A stretch of DNA of 35,753 bases from Prevotella sp. CAG:924 (GTDB taxonomy: Bacteria > Bacteroidota > Bacteroidia > Bacteroidales > Bacteroidaceae), in assembly GCA_000431975.1 (NCBI GenBank), contig HF988513.1, forward strand, positions 1,252 to 37,004. Reading direction: 5' to 3'. Below, piece after piece: positions 14,940-23,518 of the stretch. Numbering within the stretch: position 1 is the stretch's first letter; each line of letters begins with the position of its first letter. Below the pieces are notes generated by a model. The model saw only the letters and a program-made list of their open reading frames with translations, did no database searches and was not told where the DNA came from. Both the position numbers and the translations under genes were made by a program.

Positions 14940-16484
14940 TTAGCGCAGTGCGCGGTTGAGCATGTAGTACATCTCGTTCCAACGGAGCTCCTTGCGGAAC
15001 TGCTGGTAGTCGGTGTCCTTGTTGATGATACAAGCCTCGATATCAGCAATTTCTGCGAAGTCGCGCCAGTATTCGTCTGTCAGTCCGAAGCTGAAGCAGC
15101 TGTGGTGTGTACCACCGGCTTCCATCCAGCAGCCGACGCCGACCTCGAAGGTAGGCTCGGGAATCCAGAGCGCAGAGGCAACGGGCAGCTTAGGCAGCGG
15201 CTTTGACTTGATCAGGTTCACATCGTTGGCGATCAGACGGAGGCGGTTACCCATGTCAACGATGGTAGCGGTGACACCGTGGCCCTGCTTCGTGGTGAAC
15301 ACCAGGCGTGCGGTCTGGCTCTTGCGGACACCGATGCCGAGGAAGTGAACTTCCAGGCGGGGCTTTTCCTCCGAGATGTCGGGGCATACCTCGAGCATGT
15401 GGCTCTCCAGGATGGAGGTGTTGTCACCGTCGAAGTTGAGTGTGTAGTCCTCGAGGAAGCTCGTGCCACCCTCCAGGCCCTGGCTCATATACCAGGTGGT
15501 GCGATAGAGGCAGGCGCTCTTCCAGTCGCCCTCAGCACCGAAGCCATAGCCGTCGTGCATCAGGCGCTGTGAGGCGAGGCCGGGGATCTGGTCGAAGCCA
15601 CGGCCGGTCTCCTCTACATTGACATCGCCGAGATCGTCGAAGTTGGTAGTGAAGCCCTTGGCGCCGAAAGCCTTCAGCACGGCACGCAGCGTCAGCTCGG
15701 CCTTGGCGGCGTTCCAGATCTTCTTATAGCCTTCCGACTGCTCATCCTTGAGCTCGTCGGCAACGACATACTCGTTAAAGTAAACATCGTGTACAAGAGC
15801 TGTAACGTCCTCATCCTTAACCTGATCAAAGTATGTCATGACAGTAGAGAACGGGCAGTAGTCCACGTGATAGCCGAGGGTCTGCTCGAAGCTTACCTTG
15901 TCGCCGTCGGTGACAGCCACATTGTTCATCTGGTCGCCGAAACGAAGGATCAGGCAGTCCTTGGCATCGTTCACACCGGCGCAGACACGCTCCCACACGG
16001 CGATGTGGTCCTGTGTCTTGGGATCCTTCCAGTAGCCGATGACGGTCTTGCGGGGCTTGCGCAGACGGGAGAGGATGTGGGCATATTCGCGGTCGCCGTG
16101 AGCACTCTGGTTCAGGTTCATGAAGTCCATGTCCATCGTGTCGTAGGGGATATGCTGGTTGAACTGCGTATGGAAGTGGAGCAGAGGCTTCTGCAGACGC
16201 TGCAGGCCGTGAATCCACATCTTGGCAGGAGAGAATGTGTGCATCCAGGTGATCACACCGATACATTTCTTGTCGGCGTTGGCTGCCATCATCACGTCTT
16301 CCACTTCGTGGGTGTTGTTGGCTGTGCCCTTATATACGACTTTGATGGGCAGGCGTCCGGAATCGTTCAGGCCGGCTACCATCTCTTTGGAGTGAGCGTC
16401 TACCTGCTTTACTGCGTCACCTCCGTAAAGGAGCTGTGCTCCGGTGACCCACCAAATCTCTAAATCTTTGAATGCTTCGATCAT
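14940..16484 (-). CDS. araA: L-arabinose isomerase
   Basis: A 514-residue cytoplasmic isomerase converting L-arabinose to L-ribulose, first step of the intracellular pathway. It aligns with E. coli AraA, whose Mn-binding and catalytic set E306, E333, H350 and H450 corresponds here to E318 (GFGAEGDW), E345 (TSFLEDYT), H362 (LESHMLEV) and H461 (AGGTHHSC). WWVTGAQLLYG at the N-terminus is also characteristic. The family assignment is very firm. It lies between araD and the kinase gene; the 108-base gap from araD is AT-rich near the araA start and carries a GC-rich hairpin near the araD stop. Confidence 0.97.
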   Translation of the reverse strand: MIEAFKDLEIWWVTGAQLLYGGDAVKQVDAHSKEMVAGLNDSGRLPIKVVYKGTANNTHEVEDVMMAANADKKCIGVITWMHTFSPAKMWIHGLQRLQKPLLHFHTQFNQHIPYDTMDMDFMNLNQSAHGDREYAHILSRLRKPRKTVIGYWKDPKTQDHIAVWERVCAGVNDAKDCLILRFGDQMNNVAVTDGDKVSFEQTLGYHVDYCPFSTVMTYFDQVKDEDVTALVHDVYFNEYVVADELKDEQSEGYKKIWNAAKAELTLRAVLKAFGAKGFTTNFDDLGDVNVEETGRGFDQIPGLASQRLMHDGYGFGAEGDWKSACLYRTTWYMSQGLEGGTSFLEDYTLNFDGDNTSILESHMLEVCPDISEEKPRLEVHFLGIGVRKSQTARLVFTTKQGHGVTATIVDMGNRLRLIANDVNLIKSKPLPKLPVASALWIPEPTFEVGVGCWMEAGGTHHSCFSFGLTDEYWRDFAEIADIEACIINKDTDYQQFRKELRWNEMYYMLNRALR

Positions 16485-16592
16485 AATATTTTTAATTTAT
16501 AGATTTATTAAATTGATTTTTGTTTCTTGAATAGGAATGGGAACGGAGAAGGGGGCAGGAGAAGGCCGGCTCCCTTCTGCCGTGTAATAGGA

Positions 16593-17291
16593 TTAGTGTT
16601 TCTTCTGTCCGTAGTAAGCGTTGGGACCATGCTTACGCGAGAAATGCTTTTCCACGAGCAGCGGGTTCATGGTCGTGTTGGGATTGACCGAGAACGATAC
16701 GAAGGCCATCTTGGCAACCTGCTCCATCACGACGGCATGATAGACAGCCTCGTCGGGATCTTTTCCCCAGGAGAAGGGACCGTGGTTCTTTACCAGTACG
16801 CCCGGTGTGTGGACAGGATTGATGTGGTCTTTCTTGAATTTATTGACGATGACCACGCCGGTATTGAGCTCATACTCAGCCATCATGTCCTCCGTCATAT
16901 CATCGGTACAGGGGATGGCGTCGTGGAAGTAGTCGGCATGGGTAGTGCCGATATTGGGAATGTCGCGGCCGGCCTGTGCCCAGGCTGTGGCATAGGTGGA
17001 GTGGGTGTGTACCACGCCGCCCACTTCAGGGAAGTTGCGGTAGATCTCGAGGTGTGTGGGCGTGTCGGAGGAGGGGTTCAGCTCACCTTCCACCACCTTG
17101 CCTGTCTGGAGATCGACCACCACCATGTCGTCGGCCTTCATCGTGTCGTAGCTGACGCCTGACGGCTTGATGACTACCAGACCCTTTTCACGGTCGATGC
17201 CTGATACATTGCCCCATGTGAAGAGCACGAGATTGTGCTTCACCAGAGCAAGATTGGCTTGATATACTTTTTCTTTTAATTCTTCCAGCAT
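16593..17291 (-). CDS. araD: L-ribulose-5-phosphate 4-epimerase
   Basis: A 232-residue zinc aldolase-type epimerase converting L-ribulose 5-phosphate to D-xylulose 5-phosphate. It matches E. coli AraD (231 residues) along its length: MLEELKEKVYQANL, TWGNVSGID, SSDTPTH, the zinc ligands H95 and H97 in VVHTHSTYA and H170 in VKNHGPF, and D120 in GTTHADYF. The start at 17291 matches the E. coli N-terminus; an ATG three codons upstream (17300) is an alternative. It follows the araR gene by 68 bases. Kinship to fuculose aldolase is excluded by the AraD-specific C-terminus (KHGPNAYYGQ). Confidence 0.97.
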   Translation of the reverse strand: MLEELKEKVYQANLALVKHNLVLFTWGNVSGIDREKGLVVIKPSGVSYDTMKADDMVVVDLQTGKVVEGELNPSSDTPTHLEIYRNFPEVGGVVHTHSTYATAWAQAGRDIPNIGTTHADYFHDAIPCTDDMTEDMMAEYELNTGVVIVNKFKKDHINPVHTPGVLVKNHGPFSWGKDPDEAVYHAVVMEQVAKMAFVSFSVNPNTTMNPLLVEKHFSRKHGPNAYYGQKKH

Positions 17292-17359
17292 TGTTGTCAA
17301 TAGTATTTATGGATAGAGGACATCGGGCATAGAGTCCGTCGAGTCCTGCATTCCGTTGT

Positions 17360-18037
17360 TTACAGTTTAAATGTGGGGTCTTCCTCGTAAGCTTTCCGGT
17401 TGAACCGGTAGAGGGCGGCGCCCCGTTTTGAGGTTTGCTTGTCGATGTAATCGGTCTTCTCGATATACTCGATCTCTTTAATGCGTTTGCGAAAATTGCG
17501 CTTGTCGATTTCCTTGCCAAGGATGGCTTCATAGACATGCTGAAGCTGTGTGATGGTGAACAGCTCGGGCAGGAGATTGAAGCTGAGAGGTTCTGTGTTG
17601 ATGTGCTTGCGCAGCAGGGTGATCGCATCGTCCACCATTTTATTGTGGTCGATCCACAGTTGGGGAAGGTGGTTGACGGGCATCCATTCCATGCCGTAAC
17701 GCTGCCGCAGATCATCATTATAGTCTTTTACATTGATCAATGCACAATAGGCAACAGAGAGAACACGCTCGCCCGGGTCACGGTTCACCTGGCCATAGGC
17801 GCCCACCTGCTTCATGTAGAGGTTCTCCATTCCCGTGAGGTTGAAGAGTGTGCGGTTGGCACAGTCGTCCAGACTTTCATTGGGAAGGACAAAACCACCG
17901 CTCAGCGACAGCGAGCCGCGCCCCGGTTCCATTTTGCGGTGACCGATGAGCACCTGTAATGTCGTGCCGTCGAAACCGAAGACGATGCAATCGACGGCTA
18001 CAAACATTTTTGTAAATTCTTCGTAATGTCCTGTCAT
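17360..18037 (-). CDS. araR: Nudix-type arabinose regulator AraR
   Basis: A 225-residue fusion of an N-terminal Nudix-like domain and a C-terminal winged helix-turn-helix (about residues 155-225, with LPELFTITQLQHVYEAI and RNFRKRIKEI). The Nudix box at 47-70 keeps the glycine, first glutamate and arginine but lacks the REx2EE catalytic glutamates (reads NRTLFNLTG), so hydrolase activity should be lost. Nudix-type repressors of this sort, described in Bacteroides as AraR, sense L-arabinose and control arabinose genes. The start at 18037 (MTGHYEEF) is preferred over an upstream start that adds an unconserved extension. Located between the symporter and araD, consistent with autoregulation of the block. 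Confidence 0.92.
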   Translation of the reverse strand: MTGHYEEFTKMFVAVDCIVFGFDGTTLQVLIGHRKMEPGRGSLSLSGGFVLPNESLDDCANRTLFNLTGMENLYMKQVGAYGQVNRDPGERVLSVAYCALINVKDYNDDLRQRYGMEWMPVNHLPQLWIDHNKMVDDAITLLRKHINTEPLSFNLLPELFTITQLQHVYEAILGKEIDKRNFRKRIKEIEYIEKTDYIDKQTSKRGAALYRFNRKAYEEDPTFKL

Positions 18038-18199
18038 GTTATTCGCAGTTTTATTACAGTAGGGGATGCTGTCCCACCGCTGCAAGCGCAGCACCCCATG
18101 CTGTCGGTTTGTATTTTGCTGGCGTTATGTTGCCAGGCGTATTTCATTTTTCTTCTGTGCAGGCATTGTCCTGCGATGCACGTTTAATATCCGTCTCTC

Positions 18200-20152
18200 T
18201 TACCAGAGGATGGTGTAGAGCAGCAGAACGATGATGCAGATGCCGGCGCTGCCGAGCGTATAAGCACGTTCTGTGGCAAAGAGATTGAGATTGATCTGCA
18301 GGGCCTTGCAGTCTTTCTTCTGGTCAACGGAGTTGCTATAGAGCCATACGGCGTTGCAGCCTACCAGGACGCCGAAGAAGATGAATGCCTGGAAGCCTAT
18401 ATCGTTGAGATAGAAGATGACGCCGGAGGTGGGATGCATCACTGCAGCGGCAATGGTGACAACCAGACCGGCCAGGATCATAAGGCCGCCGGCAACTCCG
18501 AGCACCTTTGCCCAGAACAGCATCTGGCGCTGGTCCTCCTTAGAAGGCAGCTCGCAACTTGTCACCTTGTTGTCGATGAGCGACATGATGATGAAGAAGC
18601 AAACCAGGATGATGAAGATGTATCCGGCACGGAACTGGAAGGCCACATCGGGCAGGCATACCTTGAAGAGTACGCCCAGAGGGATCGTCAGGATGGCCGT
18701 CCATACGGCAGCCTTTGAGGAAGCGCGCTTCCAGAGAAGACCAAGACCGAAGACGACGATGATACCCGGATAGATGAAGCCTGAATATTCCTGGATGTAC
18801 TGGAAGGCCTGGTCGAGACCGCCGAGCAGCGGCTTAACGGCTACCAGGGCGATGACAGCGGCGCAGACAGCAACCAAGCGGCCGATTCTCACGAGTGCTT
18901 TGTCTTTGGCATCGGGCTTGATGTACTTCTTGTAGATATCCATCGTGAAGAGGGTAGAGGTGGAGTTGAACATAGAAGCCAGTGAGGAGATGATGGCTGC
19001 GGCCAGGGCGGCGAAGCTCAGACCTTTCACACCGGTAGGCGTGAAGTTGCGGATCAGCCAGGGATAGGCGTCGTCGGCGACAGTGATCTTTCCGGCAAGA
19101 TGCATGTCGGCAAAAATGTCGGGGTTCTGATAGATATAGTAAGCGCAGATACCGGGGATGATCACGATGAAGGGGATGATGATCTTCAGGAAACCTGCGA
19201 AGATCATACCTTTCTTTGCCTCCTCAACGCTCTTGGCTGCCAGACCCTTCTGGATGATGTACTGGTTGAAGCCCCAGTATCCTAAGTTGGTGAGCCATAC
19301 ACCGCCTACCACGGCAGCGATACCGGGCACGTTGGAGAATGCCTCTGCATTATGGCTCTGTTGGGTGACAAGGTGGAAGTGTACGTCGGTAAGGTGATCA
19401 CCCGTTGTCAGGTCGGTGTACATCTGTCCCAGTGCTCCTAAAGCGTCGGTATGGAGGAATGTTCCCATTTGGGACAAGGCTACGTATGCAGTGATCAGAC
19501 CACCGCCAACGAGGAATGTCACCTGCATCACGTCGGTCCAGGCCACAGAAGCCAGACCACCGTAGATAGAATAGACACCGGCGAAGAGGAAGAGCAGGAA
19601 GATGATGATCATACGGATCGAGATGGCGTAAGAGCCGACCTGTACGCACAGTCCCTGCAAGCCCAGGATCTGCTCGATGGCGATGGCTCCCAGCCAGGCC
19701 ACGGAGGTCAGATTGACGAATACATAGAGGAAAAGCCAGAGGATGGAGAAGGCCAGACCGACACCGTCGTTGTAGCGCTCGCGCAGGAACTGGGGAATGG
19801 TGAAGATCTTACGGTCGAGCATCACCGGCAGAAGGAATTTTCCGATGACGATCAGTGTCACGGCAGCCATCACCTCATAGGCTGCGGTAGCGATACCGTC
19901 GCGGTAGCCGGTACCCGACATGCCGATAAACTGCTCGGCAGAGATATTGGCGGCGATAAGGGAGGCTCCCATAGCCCACCAGGTCAGGGTATTGCCGGCC
20001 AGGAAGTAGTCGTTGGCAGTTTTTTCCTGTCCTTTCTTGGTACGGCTTAAGAACAATCCTAAAGACACCAGCAGGACCAGATAAAAGACCAGGATCAGGA
20101 AATCGATGGTCTTGAATCCTGAGGCGTTCAGGGCTTCTGTAATACTATTCAT
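18200..20152 (-). CDS. Sodium/solute symporter, probable arabinose transporter
   Basis: A 650-residue inner-membrane protein of the sodium:solute symporter (SSS, SGLT-like) family with about 14-15 membrane segments. Typical family sequences include YFLAGNTLTWWAMGASLIAANISAEQFIGMSG in the first core helices (about residues 49-80) and the IISSLASMFNSTSTLFTMDIY region near 410, where a sodium-site serine/threonine set is expected. The sugar is inferred to be L-arabinose from its place between the aldose epimerase and AraR; SSS transporters also carry glucose, galactose, xylose or other solutes. The C-terminus has an extra helix after a cytoplasmic loop. Confidence 0.91.
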   Translation of the reverse strand: MNSITEALNASGFKTIDFLILVFYLVLLVSLGLFLSRTKKGQEKTANDYFLAGNTLTWWAMGASLIAANISAEQFIGMSGTGYRDGIATAAYEVMAAVTLIVIGKFLLPVMLDRKIFTIPQFLRERYNDGVGLAFSILWLFLYVFVNLTSVAWLGAIAIEQILGLQGLCVQVGSYAISIRMIIIFLLFLFAGVYSIYGGLASVAWTDVMQVTFLVGGGLITAYVALSQMGTFLHTDALGALGQMYTDLTTGDHLTDVHFHLVTQQSHNAEAFSNVPGIAAVVGGVWLTNLGYWGFNQYIIQKGLAAKSVEEAKKGMIFAGFLKIIIPFIVIIPGICAYYIYQNPDIFADMHLAGKITVADDAYPWLIRNFTPTGVKGLSFAALAAAIISSLASMFNSTSTLFTMDIYKKYIKPDAKDKALVRIGRLVAVCAAVIALVAVKPLLGGLDQAFQYIQEYSGFIYPGIIVVFGLGLLWKRASSKAAVWTAILTIPLGVLFKVCLPDVAFQFRAGYIFIILVCFFIIMSLIDNKVTSCELPSKEDQRQMLFWAKVLGVAGGLMILAGLVVTIAAAVMHPTSGVIFYLNDIGFQAFIFFGVLVGCNAVWLYSNSVDQKKDCKALQINLNLFATERAYTLGSAGICIIVLLLYTILW

Positions 20153-20207
20153 TTGATTTGTGATTAGTTGGTTATTAATAAGTTGTTTGTCGGCTTTTTG
20201 GAAATCA

Positions 20208-20232
20208 GGTGGCAGCGCCCTTCGCTGCCACC
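20208..20232. repeat. Perfect hairpin between aldose epimerase and symporter genes
   Basis: GGTGGCAGCG at 20208-20217 is fully complementary to CGCTGCCACC at 20223-20232, with a five-base loop. It begins 14 bases after the epimerase stop. No T-run follows on the minus strand, so it may stabilise or partly attenuate the operon mRNA instead of ending it. Confidence 0.75.
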
Positions 20233-20245
20233 GTTAGTAGTCGTG

Positions 20246-21427
20246 TTATTTGACAGAGAACCGGTAAGCCAGATGGCTCGTGTACTTCTGTCCCGGTTCA
20301 AGGTAAGGATTGGATTTCTCCCATCCCGGTGTCTTGGCATTGTATTTTGTGGGGGAGTCGGGATATTTCTGACTCTCGAAGCAAACACTCACGTGCTTGG
20401 GATAGAGAAGGCCATGCTTGCCGGGAACGCCCGTGCCTTGAAAGTTGCCGGTATATACCTGCAGGCCCGGCTCATTGGTGAACACTTCCATGTAGATGCC
20501 GGTCTTGGGCGAGTAGAGTGTAGCACAGGGCTTCTTGTCGTATTCCTTATTATTATAGGTATTGAGCACCCAGTTGTGATCGAAGCCTGTGGCATTCTTC
20601 ACCTGGTCGAAGCTCAGGTCATATTTCTTTTCGATAGTGGCGGCCTTGCGGAAATCCATCGGCGTGCCTTCCACCGCTCTGATCTCGCCCGTGGGGATAT
20701 ACTTCGCATCGGCAACAGTGAAGCTGTCGGCGTCGATGCTCATCACCTGGTCAAAGCCTTCCTTCGAAGGATCACCGTTGAGATTGAAGTATGAGTGGTT
20801 GGTCATGTTCACAACGGTCTTCTTGTCTGTTGTGGCGCTGAAGACGATGTCGAGCGTATTGTCGCTCTTGACAGTGTAGGTGGCTGTCGCTTTCACCGTT
20901 CCCGGGAATCCGTTGTCGCCGTCAGGCGAGGTGAGGGCGAAAGTGACGCTGGAGTCTGTCCGGTTCGCTATCGTATAGATCTTGTGCAGCCATCCCGAAT
21001 TGCCGCCTCCGTGGAGACAGTTGCCGTTGTCGTTGGCTTTCAGCTTGTAGTCTTTTCCGTCGATGCTGAGCTTGGCATCCTTGATGCGGTTGGCATAGCG
21101 GCCGACAGAAGAGCCGTAGTCAGAAGGACTGTTGACCGTGTCGGCATACTGCTTGATGTTGTCATAGCCGAGGACAACATCGGTAGGCTTACCATTCTTG
21201 TCAGGCACGCTGACACTCACTACGCGGCCACCGTAGTTGGTCAGGCACACTTCCATGCCGGCCTTGTTCTGTAATGTGATGAGCTCCACCTTCTGATTAT
21301 TGATGGTGGTGTCGAACTTTGCAGGATCAAGACCCGATTGGGTCAGACCTGTCGCGCCGCCTGCACACGATGCAGCCAGCAACGTAAGGAGCCCTGCTCC
21401 GGCAATACTTGAAATGATTTGTCTCAT
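20246..21427 (-). CDS. galM: Lipoprotein aldose 1-epimerase (mutarotase)
   Basis: A 393-residue galactose-mutarotase-family enzyme that interconverts alpha and beta anomers of aldoses. Catalytic residues can be placed: H211 as acid in NMTNHSYFNLNG and E351 as base in VCFESQKYPDS; GRYANRI at 109-115 and CLHGGG at 137-142 are also conserved. Unlike cytosolic GalM it has a lipoprotein signal ending AASC with Cys21, so it should act in the periplasm or at the cell surface before uptake. First gene of the arabinose block, equivalent in position to araM of Bacteroides. A consensus-like promoter lies just upstream. Confidence 0.94.
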   Translation of the reverse strand: MRQIISSIAGAGLLTLLAASCAGGATGLTQSGLDPAKFDTTINNQKVELITLQNKAGMEVCLTNYGGRVVSVSVPDKNGKPTDVVLGYDNIKQYADTVNSPSDYGSSVGRYANRIKDAKLSIDGKDYKLKANDNGNCLHGGGNSGWLHKIYTIANRTDSSVTFALTSPDGDNGFPGTVKATATYTVKSDNTLDIVFSATTDKKTVVNMTNHSYFNLNGDPSKEGFDQVMSIDADSFTVADAKYIPTGEIRAVEGTPMDFRKAATIEKKYDLSFDQVKNATGFDHNWVLNTYNNKEYDKKPCATLYSPKTGIYMEVFTNEPGLQVYTGNFQGTGVPGKHGLLYPKHVSVCFESQKYPDSPTKYNAKTPGWEKSNPYLEPGQKYTSHLAYRFSVK

Positions 21428-21467
21428 AAAGAAATATTTAGTTTTTAATTGCTTCTGTTTTCGGTTG

Positions 21468-21497
21468 TAAAATTACACTATTTATTTTAATCACAAA
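21468..21497 (-). promoter_or_regulatory. Promoter of the arabinose operon
   Basis: Read on the minus strand, TTTG (21494-21497) is followed after 18 bases by TAATTTTA (21468-21475), one mismatch from TAnnTTTG, about 40 bases before the epimerase ATG. The surrounding 21480-21580 is AT-rich with two copies of GTAGTTTTT, and may hold AraR operators. Confidence 0.5.
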
Positions 21498-21499
21498 AA

Positions 21500-22160
21500 C
21501 TTTTCCCTTACTTTTTTGGCCTTAAATGGTAGTTTTTACACTTTTTAGATATCGGAAGGATATTCTGTAGTTTTTGGACGATTATTCTTGAACGGCCGCT
21601 GTCAGGCCGGGAATCTCGTGCATGGTTGGATCTTGCGTGGCGAGGGGAGTATGGAATGATGGATTTCCGGTCGTTCCTCCGTCGTGTTCAGGCTTCATGG
21701 CATTGCACCTTTAATAATATAGCACCGACCCGGTTTGTAGGTCGGACGGTCTTATCCGTATTACCAATCCGGAAACTCATCATGGTCAGCCCGTCAAGTG
21801 AAAGTTGGTAGAATGGCTTTCTATAAAGGGAGAGACAGATGGGAAACGATTTTCCGGACAATAAGCTGTTTTTCCATAAATCAATGATTTACATATAGAT
21901 AATTAGTTTCGGATAAACAAATGATTTTCGGGAGATATCTTTGCTCTAGGGGAGACTGGGGAGGGACAACGGAACGGATGTCTGTCGTCTTGTCGGTCTG
22001 TGATTTACCTTATTATAATAGGTGGGGAAATAGCACTGATAATGGGGCTGCTTCTTTTTGAGCAGTGGTATTGGTGAAATGGTCCAGGGGTGGAGCGCTT
22101 TATGATTTTGGTCATGAAAGGTAGATCGCATTAGGGTTAATCGGGAAAATAGGGTGCTTG
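21500..22160. other. Gene-free interval between ara block and lpxK
   Basis: No credible coding gene; two frames of about 60 codons look like chance. It holds a 13-bp perfect odd-centred palindrome, AAATCAATGATTT, at 21878-21890, a near copy of its neighbourhood at 21913-21927, a perfect -7 element TATCTTTG at 21936-21943 without a clear gene after it, and small hairpins (CCGACC/GGTCGG near 21725-21745; CTGCT/AGCAG near 22047-22065). Confidence 0.5.
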
Positions 22161-22161
22161 A

Positions 22162-22196
22162 TTTGTTGCGAGTTCAGAAAATAAACGTTATATTTG
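22162..22196 (+). promoter_or_regulatory. Promoter of lpxK-punA-thiL
   Basis: TTTGTTG at 22162-22168 acts as a -33 box and TATATTTG at 22189-22196 as the -7 box, spaced by 20 bases. It would start transcription about 45-50 bases before the lpxK TTG codon. Confidence 0.75.
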
Positions 22197-22249
22197 CAGA
22201 AAAATTCTATTTTATATAGTTATTAATCAATTAGATAAAGGAAGCAACA

Positions 22250-23518
22250 TTGTCGAAGAAACTAAGAACAGAGGGCGACCTCATCAAAATCAATGAATGG
22301 CTGTTGCCGCTGAGCTGGATCTATGGCTTGGGTGTGCGTCTTCGCAACCAGCTGTTTGAGCTTGGCGTGCTTCACCAGCAGGCTTTTGACATACCGGTCA
22401 TCTCCGTGGGCAATATCACGGTGGGCGGCTCAGGCAAGACCCCTCATGTGGAGTATCTTATCCGGCTGCTCCAGCAGCAGGTGCAGGTCGGCGTGCTTTC
22501 CCGAGGTTACAAGCGGAAGAGCCGTGGCTATGTGCTGGCCGAGGCCGACACGCCCATGCACGAGATCGGCGATGAGCCTTATCAGATGAAACGGAAGTTC
22601 CCCGATGCTTATGTGGCTGTCGACCGCAACCGTTGCGAGGGCATCAACCGCATGACGAACGATGCGGAGACGAAAGACGTGGATGTCATCCTTCTCGACG
22701 ACGCTTTCCAGCACCGCTACGTGAAGCCCGGCGTCAATATCCTGCTGGTCGATTACCACCGTCTTATCATCTACGACAAGCTGCTTCCTGCAGGCCGCCT
22801 GCGCGAGCCGCTCAGTGGTAAGAACAGAGCCGATGTGGTGATCGTCACGAAGTGTCCTAAGGATCTGAAGCCTATGGAGTTCCGTGTTCTCACTAAAGCT
22901 TTGGATCTGTTTCCTTACCAGCGCCTTTATTTCACGTGCATTGACTATCTGAAGCTGGTACCCATCTTTGCAAAGGGCAAGAAGCCAGCTTCGGGCGACA
23001 CGCCCTCACGGAAGGGGAAGAGTGCATCTGCGGATTCCCACGAACAGTCCGGCCTGGCCGCCTTCGACCCTAAGGATCTTGCTGGCCAGCACGTGCTGCT
23101 GCTGACAGGCATCGCCTCTCCACAGCAGATGGAGAACGATCTGCGACCCTATTGCCACTCGTTGCAGTGCCTGAGGTTTGGCGATCACCATGCTTTCAGC
23201 AAGCGGGATGCCCAGCGCATCAACGCGGCTCTTGCAGCCATGCCCCAGCCCCGTAAGATCGTGACGACAGAGAAGGATGCCTCACGGTTGCTGGCCGCCG
23301 AGGGACTGTCCGACGAGGTGAAAGAAGCTACTTATGCCCTTCCCATCACCGTGCATTTCCTGCTTGGCCGGGAAGAAGCCTTTAATCGTAATATTATCAG
23401 TTATGTACACAAAAATTCAAGAAACAGCATCCTGGTTAAAGACAAGGATGACCACCGAGCCGAAAACAGCCATCATTCTGGGCACGGGTCTCGGACAATT
23501 AGCTTCAGAGATAACTGA
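22250..23518 (+). CDS. lpxK: Tetraacyldisaccharide 4'-kinase
   Basis: A 422-residue enzyme that phosphorylates the 4' position of the lipid A precursor at the inner membrane. The N-terminal WLLPLSWIYGLGVRLRNQLF is the family membrane-associating helix, followed by the P-loop GGSGKTPH at 59-66 and LLDDAFQHR. The start is a TTG at 22250, preceded by AAGGAAG; no in-frame ATG lies at the conserved N-terminus. Two oddities: a charged, low-complexity insertion at about residues 241-272 that is not expected in the family, and a C-terminal tail overlapping punA by 116 bases in another frame. The enzyme core ends near IISYVHKNSRN, so the overlapping tail may be dispensable. Confidence 0.93.
   Translation: MSKKLRTEGDLIKINEWLLPLSWIYGLGVRLRNQLFELGVLHQQAFDIPVISVGNITVGGSGKTPHVEYLIRLLQQQVQVGVLSRGYKRKSRGYVLAEADTPMHEIGDEPYQMKRKFPDAYVAVDRNRCEGINRMTNDAETKDVDVILLDDAFQHRYVKPGVNILLVDYHRLIIYDKLLPAGRLREPLSGKNRADVVIVTKCPKDLKPMEFRVLTKALDLFPYQRLYFTCIDYLKLVPIFAKGKKPASGDTPSRKGKSASADSHEQSGLAAFDPKDLAGQHVLLLTGIASPQQMENDLRPYCHSLQCLRFGDHHAFSKRDAQRINAALAAMPQPRKIVTTEKDASRLLAAEGLSDEVKEATYALPITVHFLLGREEAFNRNIISYVHKNSRNSILVKDKDDHRAENSHHSGHGSRTISFRDN

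Noticed and set aside
21626..22131. Two 61-codon frames (plus 21626-21811, minus 21946-22131)
   Set aside because: No family resemblance, no promoter or ribosome-binding signal at the start; expected by chance in this length.
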